Part shown: one piece after another, positions 58,477-64,000 of the stretch
Layout of the letters: every line of letters starts with the position of its first letter
Position numbering within the stretch: the stretch's first letter is position 1
DNA from: Microtetraspora glauca
GTDB taxonomy: Bacteria; Actinomycetota; Actinomycetes; Streptosporangiales; Streptosporangiaceae
Length of the DNA stretch: 64,000 nucleotides
Assembly: GCA_001570385.1 (NCBI GenBank)
Contig: BBYL01000009.1
Span: forward strand, 248,001 to 312,000
Direction of reading: 5' to 3'
Translations under genes and position numbers: made by a program
Notes under the pieces: model-generated
Seen by the model: the letters and a program-made list of their open reading frames with translations, nothing else
Told to the model about the DNA's origin: nothing
Database searches by the model: none

Positions 58477-59083
58477 GCGGGGGACGGCCGTGGGAGCCGG
58501 CTGCAGGGCCCAGCGTCATGGCCAGGTAGTACACGCACGGGCCGGCGGAATCGTTGGCGAAGGCGTGCCGGCGGTTTCCGGGGAAGTAAGCGGCGTCCCC
58601 GACCTCCAGGCGGTGCGGAACACCGTCGACGGTCAGGCGCAGACACCCCGTCTCCACCGCCACGTACTCGTGCGACCCCGGCGCGTGCGGGGAGAACTCC
58701 CCCGCATCCACGCCCGGCCCCAGGGTGGTGCGCATGAACTCGAACTCGACATCCGGCAGGACAGGGGACAGAATCCGCCGTTCCCACCCGGATGGATCCC
58801 GTACCACGTGCTGCCGGTCGCCGGGCAGGACCACGACATCGGGACGTACCGGCTCATCCAGAAGCCGGGCGATCGAGGTGCCCAGCGCGGTCGCCAGCCG
58901 GTCAAGGACCAGCACACTCGGCGTCTTGGCGCCGCGCTCCACCTCGGACACCATGCTTCGACTGACCCCGCTCAGCTCGGCGAGCCGCTCCAACGCCATG
59001 CTCCGGGCCCACCGCTCAGCCCGGATCCTGGCCCCCAGCTCGCCCATGGACAAACCACTAGAAAAAGTGTTGCCGTCACCCAT
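58457..59083 (-). CDS. XRE-cupin transcriptional regulator
   Basis: 208 residues. XRE HTH (LGARIRAERWARSMALERLA, ELSGVSRSMVSEVERGAKTP) and cupin domain (SPHAPGSHEYVAVETGCLRL, AAYFPGNRRHAF). Probably senses the amine or amino acid handled by the decarboxylase it overlaps. ATG 59083 is 6 bases after TATAGT (59095-59090), suggesting a leaderless message. Confidence 0.93.
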   Translation of the reverse strand: MGDGNTFSSGLSMGELGARIRAERWARSMALERLAELSGVSRSMVSEVERGAKTPSVLVLDRLATALGTSIARLLDEPVRPDVVVLPGDRQHVVRDPSGWERRILSPVLPDVEFEFMRTTLGPGVDAGEFSPHAPGSHEYVAVETGCLRLTVDGVPHRLEVGDAAYFPGNRRHAFANDSAGPCVYYLAMTLGPAAGSHGRPPHGGHDG

Positions 59084-59278
59084 TCGCCCACTATAGCGAT
59101 CGCCTTCCGCTTTAGAAGACGACCCTGCCCGCGGGAGTGGCGGACCAAGTACGCGAGCAAGGGGCTGAGGCGCCGGCCAGAGGGCTTGCTTGCCGGGTGA
59201 TGCGACCCTCCGCTTATGTTTGGTTGCGGTTCCGCTGGTTTCCCCCGGAAGGGCCTGCCGTGACGCGCCCAGGCGATC

Positions 59279-60181
59279 TCAGCCGACCCGGTTCGCCGCG
59301 ACCCGGCGGCGGGCGTAGCCCAGACGCTCGTACAGCCGGACGGCGGACCCGTTCCCGTCATCCACCATCAGCGCCGCCCGGCCGTGATCGGCCAGCAGCG
59401 CCGCCGTCACGAACCGGCACACCCGCTCGGCCAGCCCGCGCCCCCGCGCCCGCTCGGCGGTCGCCACCCCCGCCAGGAGCCCCACAGTGGGCGCGGACCA
59501 CGCGTCGGCCGCGACCGCCACCAGCGCCTCCGCCGCGTCCCGGACCCCGGCCCACCGCGACACCCGGGCGATGCCCGGCACCGCGTACGAGGACGGGTTC
59601 GCCCGCGCGAGCAACTCGCCCACCTCGGGACCGGCGGCTGGGCCCAGCCATCCCGGCTCCGACCCCGCCATGGACCCCGGCAGCAATCCCGGCAGGGATC
59701 CGGGAGCCCGCTCGGCCTGCCTCCCGCGCCCCTCGCGGCCACCGGTCGCGGAAGCGGGAGCGGGAGCGAGCGAGGTGGTGACCATCCATGAGAACGGCAC
59801 CGCCTCCGTCAACCCCTCGACCCGCGCCGACATCTCCATGATCAGCTCGACGTCACCGAACAACCGGTACGTCGGCCCCGACTCGGCCAGCGCATGCCGT
59901 ACGAGCGGCAGAGCGCACGCCGCGCTCCCCCCGACGGCGAGCCGGTCACGGCGGGACGCACCCGGACTGGCCACCGCCACCGCATCACCCAGCGCCCACG
60001 CCCGCACTCCCGGCCGCATCCCCTGAGCCGCCCACACGATCAGATCGTCGTCCCCGCACGCGTCGACGACCTCGGCGACCGTGGTCAGCTCCCGGAGCGC
60101 CCCACCCCGCCACGGCGCCGACGAAGAAGACGACGACGCAGCCGGGGACCGTACCGCGGGCGGCTCAGGAGCCGACGTCAC
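59279..60181 (-). CDS. GNAT family N-acetyltransferase
   Basis: 300 residues. C-terminal GNAT fold with acetyl-CoA loop ATAERARGRGLAERVCRFVT and DDGNGSAVRLYERLGYARRR. The N-terminal 130 residues are a second, degenerate GNAT-like half, with a Gly/Pro/Ser-rich linker (residues 145-180). The start overlaps the stop of purB by four bases (ATGA), so it is translated with purB. Substrate unknown. Confidence 0.88.
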   Translation of the reverse strand: MTSAPEPPAVRSPAASSSSSSAPWRGGALRELTTVAEVVDACGDDDLIVWAAQGMRPGVRAWALGDAVAVASPGASRRDRLAVGGSAACALPLVRHALAESGPTYRLFGDVELIMEMSARVEGLTEAVPFSWMVTTSLAPAPASATGGREGRGRQAERAPGSLPGLLPGSMAGSEPGWLGPAAGPEVGELLARANPSSYAVPGIARVSRWAGVRDAAEALVAVAADAWSAPTVGLLAGVATAERARGRGLAERVCRFVTAALLADHGRAALMVDDGNGSAVRLYERLGYARRRVAANRVG

Positions 60182-61605
60182 AGGATCGCGCCCGGCGCGT
60201 ACGCGGCCGCCTCCGGATAGCGTGCCGTGATCTCACCCACCCGCTCGACGAGCGCCGCCACCTGCCCCGACGCCGCACCCGTGAACGAGATCCGATCGGC
60301 CAGCAGCGCGTCGAGCCGCTCCCTGTCCAGCGGGAACCGCTCGTCGGCGGCGAGCCGGTCCAGCAGCGCGTTCGCCGACCCCTGCGACCGCATCGCCAGC
60401 GCCGACGCCACCGCGTGCTCCTTGATCAGCTCGTGCCCCGTCTCCCGGCCGACACCCGCGCGCACCGCCGCCATCAGCATCTTGGTCGTCCCGAGGAACG
60501 GCAGGTACCGATCGAGCTCCGCCTCGATCACCGCCGGGAACGCGCCGAACTCGTCCAGCACGGTCAGCATCGTCTCCACCAGGCCGTCGAACGCGAAGAA
60601 CGCGTCCGGCAGCGCCACCCGGCGCACCACCGAGCAGGACACGTCGCCCTCGTTCCACTGATCCCCGGCCAGCTCGCCCACCATCGACGCGTACCCGCGC
60701 AGGATCACCGTCAGGCCGTTGACCCGCTCACAGGAGCGCGTGTTCATCTTGTGCGGCATCGCCGAGGAACCGACCTGGCCCTCCTTGAAGCCCTCCGTGA
60801 CCAGCTCGTGCCCGGCCATCAGCCGGATCGTCTTGGCCAGCGACGACGGCGCGGCGGCCAGCTGCACCAGCGCCGACACCACGTCGTAGTCCAGCGAGCG
60901 CGGGTACACCTGCCCCACGCTGGTGAACCGGCGCGCGAAGCCCAGATGCGCGGCGACCCGATCCTCCAGATCCGCCAGCTTCTCCGGCGTGCCGAGCAGA
61001 TCCAGCATGTCCTGCGCGGTACCGACCGGACCCTTCACCCCGCGCAGCGGATACCGCTCGATCAGATCCTCGAGCCGCCCGAACGCCACCAGCAGCTCGT
61101 CCGCCGCCGTCGCGAACCGCTTGCCCAGCGTGGTCGCCTGCGCGGCGACGTTATGCGAACGCCCGGCCATGACCAGCTCGGCGTTCTCGGCCGCCAGCCG
61201 GGACAACCGCGACAGCAACGCCACCGTCCGCGCCCGCACCAGCAGCAGGCTGTCGCGGATCTGCAACTGCTCGACGTTCTCGGTCAGGTCACGCGAGGTC
61301 ATCCCCTTGTGCACCTGCTCGTGACCCGCCAGCGCGTTGAACTCCTCGATCCGGGCCTTCACGTCGTGCCGGGTGACCCGCTCCCGCGCGGCGATGGAGG
61401 CGAGATCGACCTGCTCGGCCACCTTCTCGTAGTCGGCGACCGCCTGCGGCGGCACCTCCACACCGAGGTCGGCCTGGGCCCTGAGCACCGCGAGCCACAA
61501 CCGGCGTTCCAGCACCACCTTGTGCTCGGGAGACCACAGACGGGCCAGCTCCGCCGAGGCATAGCGGGCGGCCAGGACATTGGGGATACGCGGCTTGTCA
61601 CTCAC
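60178..61605 (-). CDS. purB: adenylosuccinate lyase
   Basis: 475 residues, fumarase/aspartase superfamily. Signature GSSAMPHKMNTRSCE near residue 290; N-terminal SPEHKVVLERRLWLAVLRAQ; catalytic His in MAGRSHNVAAQATTLGKRF. Catalyses two steps of purine synthesis (SAICAR to AICAR, adenylosuccinate to AMP). ATG 61605; a terminal ATGA overlap links it to the GNAT gene. Standard length. Confidence 0.96.
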   Translation of the reverse strand: MSDKPRIPNVLAARYASAELARLWSPEHKVVLERRLWLAVLRAQADLGVEVPPQAVADYEKVAEQVDLASIAARERVTRHDVKARIEEFNALAGHEQVHKGMTSRDLTENVEQLQIRDSLLLVRARTVALLSRLSRLAAENAELVMAGRSHNVAAQATTLGKRFATAADELLVAFGRLEDLIERYPLRGVKGPVGTAQDMLDLLGTPEKLADLEDRVAAHLGFARRFTSVGQVYPRSLDYDVVSALVQLAAAPSSLAKTIRLMAGHELVTEGFKEGQVGSSAMPHKMNTRSCERVNGLTVILRGYASMVGELAGDQWNEGDVSCSVVRRVALPDAFFAFDGLVETMLTVLDEFGAFPAVIEAELDRYLPFLGTTKMLMAAVRAGVGRETGHELIKEHAVASALAMRSQGSANALLDRLAADERFPLDRERLDALLADRISFTGAASGQVAALVERVGEITARYPEAAAYAPGAIL

Positions 61606-61749
61606 GTTGCCTCAGTTTATTGAGTGCCCCCGGTACGGCTCGCGCCGGTCCCCCACAGGAGAACCGGCGCGCACCGCGTCCGTTCCGGATCCGCCCCGAA
61701 CAACGTCCCCTTTCGGCGTCGATTCGGCGTCGGATCCGGGATGAACCGG

Positions 61750-64000
61750 CTACTTCGACGGCGCGAGCGCGTCCTTGTCGTACACCTTCACGTCCGCTTC
61801 CGGACGGTCCTTCGGCGTACGGCGCAGCCGCTCCTTCATCCGCTCCACGATCGTGTAGAGCGTCGGCACCAGCACCAGCGTCAGCAGCGTCGAGGAGATC
61901 AACCCACCGATCACCACGATCGCCAGAGGCTGCGAGATGAACCCGCCCGACCCCGTCACGCCCAGCGCCATCGGCGTCAGCGCGCAGATCGTCGCGATCG
62001 CGGTCATCAGGATCGGCCGCAACCTGCGCCGGCCTCCCTCCAGCACCGCCTCGACGATCCCCAGCCCCTGCTCGCGGTACTGGTTGATCAGGTCGATCAG
62101 CACGATCGCGTTGGTCACCACGATGCCGATCAGCATCAGCATGCCGATCAGCGCCGGGACTCCCAGAGCGGTGTCGGTCACCAGCAGCAACCCGATCGCA
62201 CCCGTCGCCGCGAACGGGATCGACACCAGCAGGATCAGTGGCTGCACGAAGCTGCGGAACGTCGCCACCATGATCATGAAGACGATCGCCACCGCCAGCA
62301 GCATCGCCAGCCCGAGGTCCGCGAACGCATCCTCCTGGTCCGCGCTCGCCCCGCCGATCTCGTACGACACGCCCGCCGGCAGCCTCAGACCCTTCAGCTT
62401 GTCGGTCACCTTCACCGTGATCGCGCCCAGGTCCGCCGCGTCCGCCTTGCCCGACACGGTCGCCGTACGGTCACCGTTCAGACGGGTGATCTGGGTTGGC
62501 CCGTCCGCCCGCACCACATCCGCCACCGAGCTCAGCTTGACCAGACCTGAGGCGGTCGGCAGTGTGATCTTCTCGATCTCCGCCAGGCTCGCCGGAGCGT
62601 CACCCATCCGCAGCACGATGTCGCTGGACCGGCCGTCCAGGCTGATCGACCCCAGCGGCGCACCGCGGAACGCCTGCGCGACGAGCTGGCCGACACCCGC
62701 CTCGGTCAGCCCCCTGGCCGCGGCCTTCTCCCGGTCCACGTGGACCTCGATCCGGGGCGCGCTGTCCTCCAGGTTGGAGGAGACCTCCCGCAGGCCCGCG
62801 ACCCCCGACATCGCCTCGCCCACCGCGGCCGCCGCCGTCTTCAGCTCACCGGTGTCCGCACCCTGCAGGATGACCTGCACCTGGTCGGAGCTGAACCCGC
62901 CGTCCGAACCGCCGACGGTGATCTCACCCGCGCCGGACAGGCCCTTCAGCCGGTCGCGCAGCGACTCCTGGAACGCCGCCGTGTCCACGCCCTCGGCCAC
63001 CGTCACCGAGTACGACGCGCGGTCGGCGCTGCCGCCGAGCCCGCCCATGAACTGGTTGCCGCCGCCCACCGTCACCTGGTACGACTCGATCTGCGTGAAC
63101 TCGGAGAAGACCGCCTCGACCTTCTTGGCCGCCGCGTCCGTGACGGGCAGCGCGGTGCCGACGGGCATCCGCTGCGTGACCGAGATCGAGTCGTTGCCCG
63201 AGGAGTCCAGGAAGTTCGTCTTCAGGTTCGGCACCAGCGCCATCGTGCCGGCGAACACCACGAACCCGATCACCAGCGTGACCAACCGGCGCCGCGTCGC
63301 GAACCGCAGGACCGGCAGGTACATCCGCTGGAGCGGGCTGCGCAACTCCCGCAGCTCCGCCTCCTCCCGTACGGCCTCCGCCTCCGCCGGCGACAGCACC
63401 GGAGCCTTCAGGAACCAGTACGCCAGCACCGGGATCACGGTCAGCGACACCACCAGCGACGCGAGCAGCGCCACCGTCACGGTCACCGCGAACGGGCTGA
63501 ACAACTGGCCCACCATGCCGCCGACGAACGCGATCGGCAGGAACACCGCGACCGTCGTCAGCGTGGACGCGGTCACCGCCCCCGACACCTCGCGCACCGC
63601 CGTGACGATCGCCTGCCGCTTGTTCTCCCCGTAACCGAGGTGCCGCTTGATGTTCTCCAGTACCACGATCGAGTCGTCCACGACCCGGCCGACCGCGATC
63701 GTCAACGCGCCCAGCGTCAGAAGGTTCAGCGAGTAGTCGCCCACCCACAACGCGATGAGCGCCATCACCACCGACAGCGGGATCGACACCGCCGTCACGA
63801 TGGTCGACCGTACCGACAGCAGGAACACCAGGATGACCAGCACCGCGAACGCCAGGCCGAGCAGGCCCTCGGTGGTGAGGTCCTCGATCGACCGCTCCAC
63901 GTACGGCGCCTGGTCGAACACGACCGTCAGCTCCGAGGCGTCCCCGACCGATCGGGTCAGCTCCGGCAGCGCGGCCCGCACGTCATGGGAGATCCGTACC
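61750..64000 (-). CDS. RND family efflux transporter (5' end outside window)
   Basis: 750 residues present; the frame is open through 64000 (VRISHDV before the GTG at 63981), so the N-terminal part is missing. AcrB/HAE1-type: motif TIAVGRVVDDSIVVLENIKR; paired hydrophobic helices; second periplasmic porter region (MPVGTALPVTDAAAKKVEAV); LMLIGIVVTNAIVLIDLINQ; C-terminal ATICALTPMALGVTGSGG. Exports drugs or lipids by proton antiport. In actinobacteria such proteins work without an outer membrane factor. 145 bases separate its stop from purB. Confidence 0.93.
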   Translation of the reverse strand, partial: VRISHDVRAALPELTRSVGDASELTVVFDQAPYVERSIEDLTTEGLLGLAFAVLVILVFLLSVRSTIVTAVSIPLSVVMALIALWVGDYSLNLLTLGALTIAVGRVVDDSIVVLENIKRHLGYGENKRQAIVTAVREVSGAVTASTLTTVAVFLPIAFVGGMVGQLFSPFAVTVTVALLASLVVSLTVIPVLAYWFLKAPVLSPAEAEAVREEAELRELRSPLQRMYLPVLRFATRRRLVTLVIGFVVFAGTMALVPNLKTNFLDSSGNDSISVTQRMPVGTALPVTDAAAKKVEAVFSEFTQIESYQVTVGGGNQFMGGLGGSADRASYSVTVAEGVDTAAFQESLRDRLKGLSGAGEITVGGSDGGFSSDQVQVILQGADTGELKTAAAAVGEAMSGVAGLREVSSNLEDSAPRIEVHVDREKAAARGLTEAGVGQLVAQAFRGAPLGSISLDGRSSDIVLRMGDAPASLAEIEKITLPTASGLVKLSSVADVVRADGPTQITRLNGDRTATVSGKADAADLGAITVKVTDKLKGLRLPAGVSYEIGGASADQEDAFADLGLAMLLAVAIVFMIMVATFRSFVQPLILLVSIPFAATGAIGLLLVTDTALGVPALIGMLMLIGIVVTNAIVLIDLINQYREQGLGIVEAVLEGGRRRLRPILMTAIATICALTPMALGVTGSGGFISQPLAIVVIGGLISSTLLTLVLVPTLYTIVERMKERLRRTPKDRPEADVKVYDKDALAPSK

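Overview
The window is high-GC actinomycete DNA (consistent Gram-positive style ribosome sites, many GTG starts, mycothiol-type and WhiB/ClpX-zinc-finger-era gene families, multidomain secreted enzymes). The gene content (second short Rho, hyp cluster with SIS-domain genes, TipA, secreted biomass enzymes) fits a Streptosporangiales- or Streptomyces-like soil organism; the genus cannot be fixed from the sequence alone. Both window ends cut a gene: a lipoprotein on the left and an RND transporter on the right.

Layout. 0-5.5 kb: lipoprotein, CTP-synthase-like amidotransferase with divergent LysR regulator, NarL-type two-component pair, small membrane protein. 5.7-12.5 kb: a likely antibiotic-response block: a UGT-type glycosyltransferase of rifampin-glycosyltransferase type preceded by a 19-bp dyad that resembles the rifamycin-associated element, then a HelR/HelD RNA-polymerase-recycling ATPase, a histidine phosphatase, and a two-domain PEP-synthase-like phosphotransferase divergent from two small overlapping DNA-binding proteins. 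12.5-20.3 kb: [NiFe]-hydrogenase maturation genes hypF, two SIS-domain genes (the first fused to a HypC-like tail), hypA, hypC, hypD, hypE; no hypB and no hydrogenase subunits are in the window. 20.4-26.3 kb: oxidoreductase, secreted intradiol dioxygenase with a carbohydrate-binding module, MerR regulator, ClpX-zinc-finger protein behind paired operators, secreted glycoside hydrolase with FnIII and CBM2. 26.4-31.4 kb: ECF41 sigma factor with a perfect self promoter, divergent FAD oxidoreductase, TetR/maleylpyruvate-isomerase-like/hemerythrin genes. 31.7-37 kb: secreted SGNH hydrolase, L7/L12-like membrane protein, APH-like kinase, VOC/MarR pair. 37.3-40 kb: a scrapyard of mobile-DNA-like terminal repeats, a broken phage-tail gene, an alpha-L-rhamnosidase fragment and a complete second rho gene. 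40-50 kb: beta-propeller-like lipoprotein, membrane proteins, hydrolase-TetR operon, arginase-family enzyme, MFS transporter, tyrosine recombinase, LysE exporter. 49.4-59 kb: MerR gene split over two frames, nucleotidyltransferase, TipA-type regulator, TetR/SDR/KstD-like operon around a 28-bp perfect palindrome, HAD phosphatase, group II decarboxylase with XRE-cupin regulator. 59.3-64 kb: GNAT, purB and an RND efflux pump.

Recurring themes. (1) Several regulators (LysR 2052, TetR 29230, MarR 36991, TetR 53266, XRE 59083) have a start codon 6-7 bases after a plausible -10 box and are probably leaderless, with the operator over the promoter. (2) Four genes carry in-frame 12- or 15-bp tandem repeats in linkers (hypF, SIS-HypC, recombinase, LysE). 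(3) Drug-response families are frequent. Function names come from motif recognition by eye; no database search was run.
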